64,000 nt of DNA from Monoplex corrugatus (GCA_030674185.1 JAPXFY010000031.1:44308374-44372373), one strand, 5' to 3'. Positions 21,940-32,852 are shown, numbered from the stretch's first letter. Numbers and translations are program-made. Notes: generated by a model not told the origin, from the letters alone.

Positions 21940-22064
21940 AACAATGGATGGCGTTGTACTGCGGCGACGCATTCTTCTGATCAGGGCAGCCCGAATTTTA
22001 CATGGTAAATCCGTGTGCGTGCGCGCGTGCATGCGTTCGCGCGCGCGTGTGCGCGTGTGTGTGA

Positions 22065-22097
<33 letters not shown>

Positions 22098-22140
22098 GAC
22101 AGACAGACAGACAGACAGAGAGAGAGACAGACAGAGAGAG
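21940..22140. repeat. Dispersed repeat end plus (CG/GT)n and GA/GACA arrays
   Basis: The words GCAGCCCGAATTTTACATGG, then GTAAATCCGTGTG (21984-22016), match the sequence at 24828-24856. In both places they run into CG/GT-rich microsatellites. I take them as the 3' end of one dispersed repeat family. GA and GACA runs follow (22075-22141). Confidence 0.65.
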
Positions 22141-22141
22141 A

Positions 22142-22338
22142 GGTTATTGTTCTTATCACCGTTGGTTAAACCCCAGCCGGCTGCGCAGAGCCATATCAGC
22201 ACTAAAACGTAAACAATACCTCACTGGGGGAAAAAAATGAAAAGAAAATTAAGTACACATGTCAATGCATTCGCGCATATAATCTAATGATATAAGCCTA
22301 GCGTTTACTACTCCGTCCAATTTATCCCCAGGGGACTT
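22142..22338 (+). mobile_element. Rep550 copy 5 (5' part only)
   Basis: The head CCCCAGCCGGCTGCGCAGAG is followed by the CACATGTCAATGCATTCGCG block and ACTACTCCGTCCAATTTATC. It then breaks off. Confidence 0.75.
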
Positions 22339-22862
22339 AGGTTTAGGTTCATACTGCTTATGGTCCAGCCGACTACTAGAGCCATATCAAGACTAACACC
22401 ACGTTAAAACCAACACCCAGGATGAAAATAAAGACAACAGTTAAAAAACATGCTCACCCTTGCTTAACCTTGCAAGTCTAAAATACGTTTAAAGAATAAC
22501 GTATTCATACGGAAAATCATATCACGTGAAATCTATTGATCTGTAAAAACTGGAAAATTACATCAGGAGGGACGTCTCTGAAGAGGTTGTTTAAGGAGTC
22601 CGCCGTGTTGTGCTTATCTCTCACATTGTACAAGTCCCAGCATTCAAGAAGAAGATGTCTGATGCTCAACGGCTCGTCACATGGTATACACCACAGTACT
22701 GCTTCGTTTTTTAAAAGATAGGAATGAATGTAGGATGTGTGACCTGTGCGTAACCTACATAATACTCTTTCTTACGGGTTAGGGCGGATTTGGGAAAGTG
22801 TCCATTTATTCCAATTCTCCTTTCAGAGATTTCTTACTGTGCAAGGATTGTAACTGTAAGAT
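22339..22862. other. Divergent repeat-like sequence, unclassified
   Basis: A Rep550-like head variant (CCAGCCGACTACTAGAGCCATATC, 22363-22386) begins a segment unlike Rep550 further on. It resembles the fragment at 15101-15131, so a second related family may exist. A short stretch near 22620-22800 (CAGCATTCAAGAAGAAGATG, then GGTATACACCACAGTACTGC) could derive from a retroelement. No gene call is possible. Confidence 0.4.
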
Positions 22863-23250
22863 TTAGACATTTAAAAAAAAAATGAACCTGATTTCAAATT
22901 GAAACATAAGGAAGGACACTAAAATATATAAAATCAATGCTAAATTACCTAAAATTCTTTCTGCACCTCACATTTCCTTAGAGACAAAAATGCACTTGAT
23001 ACATGTACCCAATTAAGAATCTTAAGAGAATACCAATTAACAATCCTAAGAGAAAGTAAGTGAGCCTTTATAGAACACATACAGGTGAATGGACCAGCAA
23101 GGCAGAAAATGATTGGAAGAAATGACAGAAAATAAAGGAACAAAGCAGAAACAAAGAGAATGACAGAAAAGATATTTCTAGCATACAATTTCCAGAAGGT
23201 GGAGATACCATTTGTACTGAAAGAACCCCCGATGTCCCCTCGGAGGATAC
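22863..23250 (+). mobile_element. Rep550 copy 6 (3' part)
   Basis: Starts in the AACCTGATTTCAAATTGAAACATAAGG block and runs to CCCCCGATGTCCCCTCGGAGG. The CCAATTAxxAATCxTAAGAG segment is internally duplicated (23011-23056). Confidence 0.78.
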
Positions 23251-23261
23251 CTTTGAATATT

Positions 23262-23676
23262 ACCCTGAAAAAAAAACTGAAAAAGAAAATCAAGTATACA
23301 TAACACACCATCAGCACTTATAATCTAAGTATATGCCCTTGGCGTCGATCATTTCGTCCAATTTATCACCAAGAGGTCTAAAAAAAAAAAACGAAAACAA
23401 TCGTGAACATAAGCAAAGACATAAAAACATACACAAGACTGATCTAAACTGCCTGAAATTGCTTCTGCACATCACATTTCTTTAGAACCAAAAATGCAGT
23501 GAATACATGTACAGGTGAATGGACCGACGAGGCAGAAAATGCTAAGAGATGACATAAAGCAAAAGGACGAAGGAAAAAACAAAGAATGACAGAAAAGAGG
23601 AAATTTCTAGCACAGAATATCCGGAAGGTGGGGACACTTTTTATACTGAAAGAGCCCCCGGCATCCCCACGGGGGA
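23262..23676 (+). mobile_element. Rep550 copy 7 (lacks the head)
   Basis: Begins near the AAAGAAAATCAAGTATACATAAC block, includes GGCGTCGATCATTTCGTCC, and ends CCCCCGGCATCCCCACGGGG. It is directly downstream of copy 6 in the same orientation. Confidence 0.78.
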
Positions 23677-24049
23677 ATTGGAGGATGGCATTGCGAGTTA
23701 ACTGAAAAACTACAAAAGAAAATGTTTCGTTTCATGTACAGACAATCAAGTAAAGGCCACCTCCAACTTGCTAGTGTGCGACCATCCCCAACCCAGCGGG
23801 TAGCAGGTGGCAAATGGCGGATGACCTTCAGTTATGGACGTTAGATGCGCAAGAAGCCAGGCTTTTCTGAATGAATGAACAGTCCCGCACCGTTTAGAAA
23901 ATATCCTATATGTCCTGTTACAGATCCATCAGGCGGATATTCACCGGCTAAAACCCTAGCCCACTACACTCACAGTGAAGATTTTTGGCCATGAACTAAG
24001 GGCTGGGTAACCTTTACTGAAAACCTACAGGGCTGAAATCAGAGGTACC
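23677..24049. other. Unannotated intronic sequence
   Basis: No recognised feature. Confidence 0.4.
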
Positions 24050-24545
24050 AGGCCTAAAGTCGCCTTCTAACAAACCATGGTACCATGCAATATAACAGGG
24101 CTGAAGTCACAGGTACTAGGCCTGTAGGCGCCTTCCAACAAACCATGGTACCATGCAATATATAACAGGGCTGAAGTCACAGGTACCAGGCTGTAGCGGC
24201 CTTCCAACAAACCATGGTACCATGCAATATAACACGGATGAAGTCACAGGTACCAGGCTGTAACGGCCTTCCAACAAACCATGGTACCATGCAATATAAC
24301 AGGGCTGAAGTCACAGGTACCAGACCTGTAGGCGCCTTCCAACAAACCATAGTATCATGCAATATAACAGGGCTGAAGTCAGAGGTACCAGGCCTGAGGC
24401 GCCTTCCAACAAACCATAGTATCATGCAATATAACAGGGCTTAAGTCACAGGTACGGGGCTGCAGGCGCCTTCTAACAAACCACGGTAGCATGCAATATA
24501 ACAGGGCTGAAACCAGAGGTAACAGGCCTGTAGGTGCCTTCCAAC
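24050..24545. repeat. ~68-bp minisatellite, about 7-8 copies
   Basis: The unit contains CCTTCCAACAAACCATGGTA, then CCATGCAATATAACAGGGCT. Copies are spaced 67-69 bp apart. Open frames on both strands are by-products. Confidence 0.92.
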
Positions 24546-24860
24546 AAACCATGGATTGCCGCCAACCGGTACTCTTGAGTGGGAAGCGCTGATTCCTTAG
24601 GCTCAATCATTAGTCTTTTGGATTGAACGATGAAACAAGGTCCCATGTGCAGTACGTGTTCAGTGCACGTTAACGATCCCGCTGCTGCAAAGTTGTTCCT
24701 GGCAAAATTCTGTAGCAAAAATCTACTTTCATAGTAAACAGAAATTTACTCATATAGAGAAAAGGAGGAGCACGCGGGGGGGGGGGGGGGGGGGGGGCTT
24801 TACTGAGGTGATGCTTCTTCTTGAAGCAGCCTGAACTTCACATGGTAAATCCGTTGTGAT
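24546..24860. repeat. Mollusc-type dispersed repeat copy, with a G-run
   Basis: Contains GGCTCAATCATTAGTCTTTTGG, the CACGTTAACGATCCCGCTGC block, GTTCCTGGCAAAATTCTGTAG, and the end CAGCCTGAACTTCACATGGT. I recognise this arrangement from memory as a family common in marine mollusc genomes; that attribution is not checked. A run of about 20 G lies at 24777-24797. Confidence 0.6.
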
Positions 24861-24935
24861 GGGAGGAAAACCACACACAGAAGGAAAAAAAAAGATCAAA
24901 TACAATATAAATTACAAAATTCAAATTATAAGCAA

Positions 24936-24988
24936 GCAAGCGCGCACGCACGCGCGCACGCACGCACGCACTCACACGCGCGCGCGCG

Positions 24989-25028
<40 letters not shown>
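24936..25028. repeat. (GCAC)n / (CA)n microsatellite
   Basis: GCACGCAC and CGCG runs pass into a CA array. Confidence 0.92.
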
Positions 25029-25059
25029 ACGAAGATAATATAACCTTATTAGTAAGTCG

Positions 25060-26040
25060 AGCTAAATGTCATATCGACCACATTTATTTCAACCATTTAA
25101 AAATCTACACAAATGGACCATTAACTGAGAAAAACGCAGGCTCTGCGTTTTGATATAGGCTCTTACAATAGAGAAACTTTTCCAATACAGGACCCAACAA
25201 ATCGGTATTTACAGCTGAACTCTTTGCAATACTGATGGCTTTGAATTACATGCAGTAAGTTATCCTAGGATTTTTATCTCCTATCTCAATATTCGTTAAC
25301 ATCAGTGACTATACACAGCTCTGGAATGGGATTTTATACCTAATTCGCTTATTGACCATAACTTTGACTATCTAAAAGTGAAAGTAACTGCCGTAGTAAG
25401 ACAAGAACCATGATGACGTGTCTATTGTGAGGGTCACTTACTCAAGGAGGGAGTGATGCGAATTCAGCTTAGGTGAGGAAGGGTTACCTGCCACAAAGTA
25501 TCAGACAACCCCACGTTGTGTGTTCCTTGGTGTTTACACATATGTTACAGCAAAACATCAGTTTCCTTTCTGTTATGTTACATACACTTCAGACTGAACG
25601 TACTCTGTAAGGTAGTCGCCATTGGGCACTCACAATGTGATGTATGGATCATTCTGAAACAGATTAGAAACTGTTCAGACCTAGAAAAAAAATTATCCCA
25701 GGATTATTATATCACAAATCATTTTATGTGTTGATTCTAAGTCGGTGCTTCAGGCTCTTGAACTAATAAAATTAGACACTAGATCTGAAATGGTAACAGA
25801 AATTAGCCATTTATTTCAGTTCTTATCCTTAAGAGGCACTGACCCAACTTTCTGTTAGATACCATCTCTTTGTTCGTTTCATCATAATGATATGATTGAC
25901 AGGGCTGCCAAATGAGGAGCCATGGGTTCACCAGAATCAGACAACATACAGCTTTCTCTCTCCTTGAATGAAACTCGTAACTTAGTGGACGCTTGCGTTT
26001 GGAAGCCGTGTCAAAATAATCAGAAAAGTGCAATGCTGAT
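25060..26040 (+). pseudogene. Decayed I/Jockey-like non-LTR fragment with RNase H remnants
   Basis: Broken frames retain peptides that look like a retroelement RNase H domain: YSAELFAILMALNYM near 25210-25255, then ISIFVNISDYTQLWNGIL. Further on are pieces such as LTGLPNEEPWVHQNQTTYSF (about 25900-25960), reminiscent of the post-RNase H region. Multiple stops and frameshifts make it dead. It is split from its 3' end (26839-26990) by an RTE-like element inserted at 26041-26044. Confidence 0.5.
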
Positions 26041-26043
26041 GGC

Positions 26044-26838
26044 ATGAATTTTGTAATCAGCAAAATAAATAAGCAGTTTAATGTTAGTAGATTTATACAA
26101 AAGGATGCAACAGACCTCCTAAAGGATGCGACAGACCTCCTTCACAGTGTCGAAAGAACAGCAATGGAGATTGGGCTCCACCTCAATGCGAACAAAACAG
26201 AGTTCATCTGTCTGAACCAAGACGCATCAGAAGGTATGAGAAGTCTCAATGGAGATGCGATCAAACAAGTTCAAGACTTTAAATACCTGGGCAGCTACAC
26301 TGACTCCACAGAACAAGACGTCAACACCAGACTCGGAAATGTCTGGGGCGCACTAAATCAACTGGACAAAATCTGGAAACCCAATCTACTAGACAACCTG
26401 AAAAGGAACTTCTTCCGAGCAGCAGTAGAGTCCATTCTTACATATGGCTCAATCTCTTGGACCCTAACGACATTGGAGAATATTGATGGAGCATACACAC
26501 GAATGCTGCGTGCAGCCCTGAACAAATCCTGGAGAGAACATCCAACTAAAGAGTGATACGGTAAGATCTCACCAATCAGTAAATCAATAGCCAACAAAGA
26601 CTGCGCTTCGCGGGACACTGCTGGCGTAGCAAAGAACAACTGGTGGGGGATGTTCTACTATGGAGACCCAGCCATGGCAAACAAAGACCAGGACGTCCAA
26701 AGAAGACCTTCATCGACCAACTGATGGATGATACGGGCTGTCAGTATGATGAACTACCTACTGCAATGTCTGACAGAGAAGGATGGAAGAAACGTGTCAT
26801 GGATAGCCAAGCAAGCTCGACATGATGATGATGATGAT
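26044..26838 (+). mobile_element. 5'-truncated RTE-like non-LTR retrotransposon
   Basis: The fragment encodes the C-terminal part of a reverse-transcriptase ORF: LHLNANKTEFICL near 26180, FKYLGSYTDSTEQDV near 26280 and ILTYGSISWTL near 26435. After a stop at 26554 and a frame change it continues with GHCWRSKEQLVGDVLLWRP and GRPKKTFIDQLMDDTG to 26825. It ends in ATGATG repeats, as RTE-type elements often do. It is nested within the decayed element at 25060-26990. Inactive. Confidence 0.75.
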
Positions 26839-26990
26839 ATTTATACATTTCCTCATGTATAGATGGAAACTCGATGCATTCGAAACAAGGTACACCAGAA
26901 ATAGTGTCTTTGTGGACAGAAAATAACGACTAGCCATTCACTTTCTTGCATTAGAATAAAACGACACATTCCAGTACTTTTCAAGAACAC
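26839..26990 (+). pseudogene. 3' continuation of the decayed I/Jockey-like fragment
   Basis: Aligns with 10300-10433 and 10983-11000 (GATGCATTxxxAACAA, ATAACGACxAxxCATTC). It includes the uninterrupted equivalent of the Rep550 copy 2 target site near 26950. Confidence 0.5.
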
Positions 26991-27187
26991 GATTTCCGAC
27001 ATATATGAATCATGTTTATTAACATACGAATTTTTCGTCAGCCTGTCTAAAAGTCCAATACTTAAACATTTACAATTCGTTCCTCTCTCTGTTCATAGCT
27101 ACAGTTAGCTATTTTATTGTTTAAGTATTTGTTGAAGTATGCTGATTCATTTAAAATGTTTTCGCTTCCCTTTCCCTCCTTGTTTTT

Positions 27188-27313
27188 ACAATACAATACA
27201 ATACAATACAATATTTTATTTATATAGCGCAAAATCTTGATAAAATCAAATCTAAGCGCTGAAACAGGCACACACGCACGCACGCACGCACGCGCGCACA
27301 CACACACACACAC

Positions 27314-27361
<48 letters not shown>

Positions 27362-28998
27362 ACGCACGCATACGGCTAAAATGGGGAGAAAGAATAAAAG
27401 CAATGGAAAATTATAGAGAGCATATTATACACAATTATATATTACAATGTGATTCCACTCCGAGTGGAGACAGGCTGCAGAGGGGATTGAGTGAGGTCAG
27501 GATTTTATGCAGGGGAGAAAAGGTGAGTTTTGAGAGCGGACTTGAAGGAGACAAAAGTAGGTTGCTGACGGACTGAGACAGGAAGTTTGTTCCAGGAAAG
27601 TGGACCAGAAACAGAGAAGGCTCGTGGACCATAGGTATTGAGCTTAGTGCGTGGAAAGCGAAAAGTCAGAGGATCGGAGGCAGAGCGGAGGGTACGTGAG
27701 GGAACATAGATTCAAGTAGGCTTGACAGGTAATCAGGGGCTGCGTTATTGAGGCTTTTGTAGCACATGGTGTCTAGTTTGTACTGTATGCGCTTTGATAC
27801 AGGGAGCCAGTGAAGTTGTGCCAGGAGAGGAGATATGTGGTCAGCTTTTTTCTTTTTGAGTACAAGGCGTGCAGCATTGTTTTGAATGCGCTGTAGGATG
27901 TGAATGGTGGAGGCAGGAAGACCAGACAGGAGTGAATTGCAATAGTCAATGCGAGACATTATGAAGGAGAGAACGAGTTTTGCAGTTGTTTCCACAGAGA
28001 TACTTCCTGATCAGGCTTATACGGTGGAGGTGATAGTAGCAAGATCTGGCAGTTTGAGAAACAAAGTTGTTCATGGAGAGGGTAGAGTCAATGCAGACAC
28101 CAAGGTTTTTAGCTGAATCAGAAATTGGGACTGATGTGTTACATAATGGGAGAGAAAGAGGAGGCAGCTGAGAAAGTTTCTGACGGATGCCAATGAGGAT
28201 AGCTTCTGTCTTGTCATCATTTAGCTGAAGTTTGTTGTATGTCATCCAATTTTTAATGTCCGAGTAACACTCAGTGGTGCGAGTCAGGAGGCGCTGTATA
28301 TTGTCAGGTGAATCACTGTCTTGAAGTTGGGTGTCATCAGCATAGAAGTGGTATTTTACAGAGTGGGAGTTGATGATGGTGGACAGGGGGGAGGTGTAAA
28401 GAGTGAAAAGAACAGGGCCAAGGACAGATCCTTGTGGAACACCACAGGTCAGGTATGCAGGTTGAGAGTAAGTGCCATTAATGAGAACAGTTTGTTTTCT
28501 GTTTGATAGATATGAAGTGAACCAGGAGAGAGCAATGTCAGAGATGCCAAAAGTATGATGAAGTCTAGAAAGGAGAATACCATGATGAATGGTATCAAAG
28601 GCTGCAGACAGATCAAGGAATGTGAGGAGAGAGACTTTGCCAGTATCAGTTGCAAGGAGGAGATTGTTGAGAATGTGTAGCAGGACAGTTTCAGTGCTAT
28701 GGCACTGGCGGTAGGCTGACTGGAAAGGATTGAGGAGATTGTTGGCAGACAGGTGAGAGTTCAGCTGGTTGAGGACAACCTTTTCGATGAGTTTTGACAA
28801 GAAAGAGAGATTAGAGATAGGCCGGTAATTTTTCAGTTCATTTGGGTCTAAATTGTATTTCTTGAGGAGAGGGTGAACAATAGCAGACTTGAAAGAATCT
28901 GGGACAGTTCGAGTTTGAAGGGAAGTGTTGATGATGTCAGTGATGAATGGTTTTAGCCCGAATGTGTTTGTAATAGTTGAGTGGGCTGTAAGTAACAT
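27188..28998 (-). mobile_element. CR1/L2-like LINE copy A, 5' truncated
   Basis: On the minus strand the element begins inside the reverse transcriptase ORF and ends ...TTTTGCGCTATATAAATAAAATATTGTATTG repeats. The 3' untranslated region carries a GT array (27258-27365 on the plus strand) just before TTTCAGCGCTTAGATTTGAT. Four further copies (B-E) occur in this window. Confidence 0.88.
27666..28998 (-). pseudogene. LINE reverse transcriptase ORF, frameshifted
   Basis: The 350-residue first part shows reverse transcriptase motifs in order: LKNYRPISNLSFLSKLIEKV, motif A LDLSAAFDTIHH, motif [14 protein letters not shown], catalytic YADDTQL, and [19 protein letters not shown]. Near 27990-28000 the frame is lost: this copy has ACAGAGATAC where copy C has ACAGAGAGATAC, a 2-bp deletion. 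The C-terminal part ([20 protein letters not shown]...) continues in another frame to about 27666. The endonuclease domain is missing. Motif wording suggests the CR1/L2 branch of the Jockey superfamily, but I cannot place it precisely. Confidence 0.85.
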
Positions 28999-29435
28999 GA
29001 ATTTAAATTTGAACTTCTTTTTTTTCCACCAAGACTACTACATATAAGCATCTGCATTTGCCCTTCCTGTTTCTACACCCCCCTTCCCCACATCCCTTTT
29101 TCTTTCTTCCTTTTTGTGTATTTATTTATCTATTCATACATTTATTTATTGTTAATTTTATTGTTGTTATCATTATTATTATGTACACGTTTTTCTTTTT
29201 ATTTTACTTTTTCATTTTTATTTATTGATTTTTGTCTATAATCACTTAAGTGAATAGACATTAAACCAATAACCCCCCCCCCCCCACACACACACACACA
29301 CACCACAAACCCAACCAACCAACCAAAATTGCTAACAAGGTGAAGCAAGACATGAATGGATGACCGCTGTTTTCCGGATTCTGTATGTCAAGTGCTGTCA
29401 TTATCATCATTTATTCATTCATTCATTTACTGGTG
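28999..29435. other. Unannotated intronic sequence, T-rich, with C-run and (CA)n
   Basis: AT-rich TTTATT-type sequence (29100-29250), a C-run and CA repeat (29273-29303), and CATT repeats near 29405-29425. No gene. Confidence 0.5.
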
Positions 29436-29490
29436 TTTAAAGCCCAGCTGACAGCTTAGAGCCATATCAGGGCTGTGACTATCTCCGAGC
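29436..29490 (+). mobile_element. Rep550 copy 8 (head fragment)
   Basis: GTTTAAAGCCCAGCTGACAG, then AGAGCCATATCAGGGCTGTG, is the Rep550 head only. It stops about 145 bp before the final exon. Confidence 0.7.
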
Positions 29491-29635
29491 AAACGGATGA
29501 CCCCGTCGTGGAAGGGGGTTGGGGTGGGAGAGACAATCTAGAAAAGAAAGTAGTCTGCTGTGCGGTTAACACGATAAACCATGAAAGCTTGTTAAAATCA
29601 AACAAAAAATATTCTTCTACACGTTGTTGTTACAG

Positions 29636-30223
29636 GAAGACGATCGTGAACATCGTATCATGGGCCTGTACCAAGAGCTGAAACACGTCAACGTCTTCTG
29701 CAGACGTCCTTCCACCCTTCGTCTCAACGTCACCAGACGTACTTCCGACCTGGACATGCGCATCGAATGGGGAAGACCACATCCGGAAGGGGACAGGACT
29801 CTCAGAGTGAAATACCGCGCGAGAAGACCTACCGACACCCACTCAAAAACTGCGGCAAAGACACACGCACTGACTGTCAAAAGCAAAACTCGAAGTCTCT
29901 GCAACATAGAACTTTCTTCCCAAGTCGAACCCAGGAAACGGTTTCGAAGGAATTATTCTGAAAAGTTCATATTCTTGGATGACGATCTTTTGCCGGAGAT
30001 GCAATTACATCATACGAAAGGATTTGGTCCTGACGTCAAATGGTTTATCCAGCCTGGTGTTGCGTCAGAAAGGTGTGACGCAGGTTTTTCTGCTGGAAAA
30101 TCGCAAGAAAAAAGAAAGAAAGCGTGGAAGACTTTGAGGAACCGATGTATGCCTAAAATTCACATCATGAAATCTCTGGAGATGAAGTCTTTTTTGCGTA
30201 TGCCGAAACTTAGATTTAACTGA
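29636..30223 (+). CDS. Terminal exon of the disordered-protein gene
   Basis: The acceptor TTGTTGTTACAG ends at 29635. The exon opens in phase 0 (GAA GAC GAT CGT) and runs 195 codons to TGA at 30221. It therefore joins in frame with the phase-0 donor at 21689. The protein is basic and better ordered than the central exon: EDDREHRIMGLYQELKHVNV, an Arg-rich TLRLNVTRRTSDLDMRIEW segment, KRFRRNYSEKFIFLDDDLLP near the middle, and a Lys/Arg-rich tail (SQEKRKKAWKTLRNR). I recognise no domain. I saw no AATAAA within about 300 bp downstream, so the 3' end of the transcript is not defined. Linkage to the upstream exons rests on matching phase, strand and composition, with no other exon candidate between. 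Confidence 0.65.
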   Translation, partial: EDDREHRIMGLYQELKHVNVFCRRPSTLRLNVTRRTSDLDMRIEWGRPHPEGDRTLRVKYRARRPTDTHSKTAAKTHALTVKSKTRSLCNIELSSQVEPRKRFRRNYSEKFIFLDDDLLPEMQLHHTKGFGPDVKWFIQPGVASERCDAGFSAGKSQEKRKKAWKTLRNRCMPKIHIMKSLEMKSFLRMPKLRFN

Positions 30224-30824
30224 AGAAATATTCAGCTGGAGACAACAACAACAAAAAAACAAAAACAAAAAAAGAGCTGTATTCTGGTTGGACTGTTTAA
30301 TTACTTGATGACAAATCTGTGCAGCTCCTATGTCACTGCCCCCACCACACTGCTATTTTCAGCTCTGCAGCACGTTTCCAAACCTACTGAAACTGAGGTT
30401 ATCATGAGACTAGGACATCAGGCCTAAAGGCCACAGAATCTGGTCCAAGTTTTCAAAGCTCTGTAATGACAACAACAGGGATTTGTAATGTTGGCGCTAT
30501 GGAGATCTATTTTGGGTTGATATTGCGTGACACACGGCCGTACTCGACACTTTATTAATATATCCATCCTAGCGTCAACCAGGCCCGAGAAATATAGACA
30601 CTTGTGGTTTCGGTCAGGAAATTAGCAACACCTTCAATGACGCTTCCGTAAAGTGGATGCGGCCTGACTGAACAAACTCCCGCTCCTACAAGCACACAGC
30701 ATGCTCAACTCCGGGAAAGAGTGAAAAAAAAAAAATCCCACGATAAATTTTTTCTGATCGATGGGGGTTCGAATCCATGAATCCTGAGTACTCCATTGCA
30801 CAAACCACATCACACGTTGACTGT
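30224..30824. other. Unannotated; possible 3' untranslated region
   Basis: An A-rich stretch with CAA repeats follows the stop (30240-30273). No polyadenylation signal is obvious. A GGGGGTTCGAATCC word at 30762-30775 resembles a tRNA B-box but has no matching A-box or cloverleaf. Confidence 0.4.
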
Positions 30825-31012
30825 TTAACCCTTTGACTCCTGCACCCTATCCACCGACAGCAAAAACTTAACCCTTTGACTCCCTCACCCTATCCACCAG
30901 CTGCAGGAAGCTGTGGATAGGGTGAGGGGTCAAAGGGTTAAGTTTTTGCTTTGCTAGCATGATTGACAGTGCTGGATGCTTGGTGGACGGAGTGCGGGAG
31001 TCAAAGGGTTAA
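30825..31012. mobile_element. TTAA-flanked palindromic MITE, copy 4
   Basis: One of the best-preserved copies. It starts TTAACCCTTTGACTCCTGC and ends GCGGGAGTCAAAGGGTTAA, with an inner palindrome around CCACCAGCTGCAGGAAGCTG and a loop-side GCTTTGCTAGCATG segment. Confidence 0.85.
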
Positions 31013-31220
31013 TTGCATTGTTCGTTTAAACGTGGTGTTAGCCTTGATATGGTTCCTGTGAACGACTGTGCTATAGCCAACACGAACATGAACATGAATT
31101 GGATGTTTATCGATTTTCATTGTGACGGCATCAACCAAGCGACCCTGAAGCTGGTATGTACATCACGTCCTTTTTTTTTTTTTTTTTTTTGTATGCAAGG
31201 TGTATATATACAGGTAGTGG

Positions 31221-31618
31221 GGCGATCATAATCATTAATGTTTACAGCCCATCCAAGGTGCGGAGCCATACCTGGACTATTACCGTCTCAACAGGTTTGA
31301 ACCTGGAAAAGAAAACGGGGGGAAAAGTACACATAGCAATGCATTTACGCACATAACCCAAGGATCTGACCCTGGCGTTGACCACTCCGTCCAATTTACC
31401 ACTAGTGAGTCTAAAAAGAAACAAACCTGAATACAAACATATAAACATAACTTAATGACACGAAGACATATACAAAGTAACTGGCCTTAATTGCCTAAAA
31501 CTGCTTCTGCACAGTACTGCTCTGCACAGCACATTTCCTTAGAGCCAAAAATGTGGCTAATACATGTACCCAATTATATATCCTAAAAGAAAGTTAATAC
31601 ATGTACTCAGTTATCAAT
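31221..31618 (+). mobile_element. Rep550 copy 9, first part (interrupted by LINE B)
   Basis: The head is degenerate (TTTACAGCCCATCCAAGGTG). GGCGTTGACCACTCCGTCC is intact. It breaks at CAGTTATCAATCT and resumes at 32158 (TCTTAAGAGAATGTACTGAA). Confidence 0.8.
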
Positions 31619-31698
31619 CTTGATAATTACAATATTTATATAGAGCAAAATCTTGATAGAAATCAAATCTAAGCACTGAACAGACACACACACACACA

Positions 31699-31765
<67 letters not shown>

Positions 31766-32157
31766 CTATAAATGGGGAAAAAGAATAAAAGCAATGGAAA
31801 ATTATAGAGCGCATATTATATACAAATATATATTACAATGTGATTCCACTCCGAGTGGAGACAGGCTGCAAACGGGGTTGAGTGAGGTTAGGATTTTATG
31901 CAGAGGAGAAAAGGTGAGTTTTGAGAGCGGACTTGAAGGAGACAAAAGTAGGTTGCTGACGGACAGAGAGAGGACGTTTGTTTCCAGGAAAGTGGACCAG
32001 AAACAGAGAAGGCTCGTGGACCATAGGTATTAGAGTTTAGTGCGTGGAAAGCGAAAAGTCAGTGGGGAGGCAGAGCGGAGGGTACATGAGGGAACATAGA
32101 TCTCAAGTAGGCTTGACAGGTAATCGGGGGCTGCGTTATTGAGGCTTTTGTAGCACA
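31619..32157 (-). mobile_element. CR1/L2-like LINE copy B, nested in Rep550 copy 9
   Basis: Only the last ~540 bp of the LINE are present (C-terminal ORF remnants plus 3' untranslated region). It includes the CA/GT array (31684-31763) and the ATATTTATATAGAGCAAAATC end. It sits precisely inside Rep550 copy 9, so it inserted later. Confidence 0.88.
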
Positions 32158-32342
32158 TTCTTAAGAGAATGTACTGAAGGCGTTATGGAAACTGTACAAG
32201 TGAACACGCCAGCAAGGCAGAAATGACAGGGAGAGATGATAAAAAGCAGATTAGTTACAGAAAAGAGGAAAATTCTAGCACATAATTTCCAGAAGGTGGG
32301 GATATTGTTTATACTTAAAACAGCCCCCGGCATCCCCACGAA
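32158..32342 (+). mobile_element. Rep550 copy 9, second part
   Basis: Continues from the LINE B junction to AGCCCCCGGCATCCCCACGAA. Confidence 0.8.
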
Positions 32343-32456
32343 GGGGGGGGGTGGGGGAGGTGGGCTGGCATCTCATCGACTTGCATGGTGTTTCAGAATG
32401 TTTCGAACCTTGTAACACGTGGAAAGAGAAGAATTTGTTTTATTGGCGATACAAGA

Positions 32457-32520
32457 CAAAGGCGAGATTAAGGCCAACTGCACTTTGTCGAGCGTACACA
32501 AAGGACAACTAAAAAACAAG
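32457..32520. repeat. Relic of the GACAAAGG / TTGGCC hairpin family
   Basis: GGCCAACTGCACTTTGTCGAGCGTACAC resembles the reverse complement of the motif seen in the inverted repeat at 388-807. Much diverged. Confidence 0.35.
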
Positions 32521-32547
32521 TTCTCAAGATTTAAAAAAACAACAGCA

Positions 32548-32550
<3 letters not shown>

Positions 32551-32617
<67 letters not shown>
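32551..32617. repeat. (CA)n microsatellite
   Basis: Uninterrupted CA array of about 65 bp. Confidence 0.95.
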
Positions 32618-32620
<3 letters not shown>

Positions 32621-32727
32621 CTATCTTTCAACTTGAGAGACGCAGGGAAGTCTGTGAATTCTGTCCCCTCTCGTTTTGTTCTAAATCTGGTGATTCTGAT
32701 TTTTCGTTTAACCTTTAATAAGGGACA

Positions 32728-32747
32728 TGTGTGGGTGTGTGTGTGTG

Positions 32748-32783
<36 letters not shown>

Positions 32784-32786
32784 TGT

Positions 32787-32832
<46 letters not shown>

Positions 32833-32852
32833 GGTATGTGTGTGTGTGTGTC
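32728..32852. repeat. (GT)n microsatellite
   Basis: GT array with TGTTGTG and GTGGTGTG interruptions. Confidence 0.95.

Larger units (their letters stand above)
21689..29635 (+). other. Intron 2 of the disordered-protein gene (about 7.9 kb)
   Basis: GTGAGT donor at 21689 and TTGTTGTTACAG acceptor ending at 29635. It is filled with Rep550 copies, a 68-bp minisatellite, a mollusc-type dispersed repeat, decayed non-LTR elements and a CR1/L2-like LINE on the opposite strand. Confidence 0.6.

Noticed and set aside
23607..23813. Short minus-strand frames with SLSFFLLCFLSFLPVIFCLA-type peptides across several sites
   Set aside because: Each coincides with the tail of Rep550. The recurrence reflects the repeat, not a gene family. 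Examples also near 10707, 17051, 22949, 32136 and 38041.
30750..30800. tRNA gene suggested by GGGGGTTCGAATCC
   Set aside because: Only a B-box-like word; no A-box, anticodon arm or acceptor stem pairs nearby.
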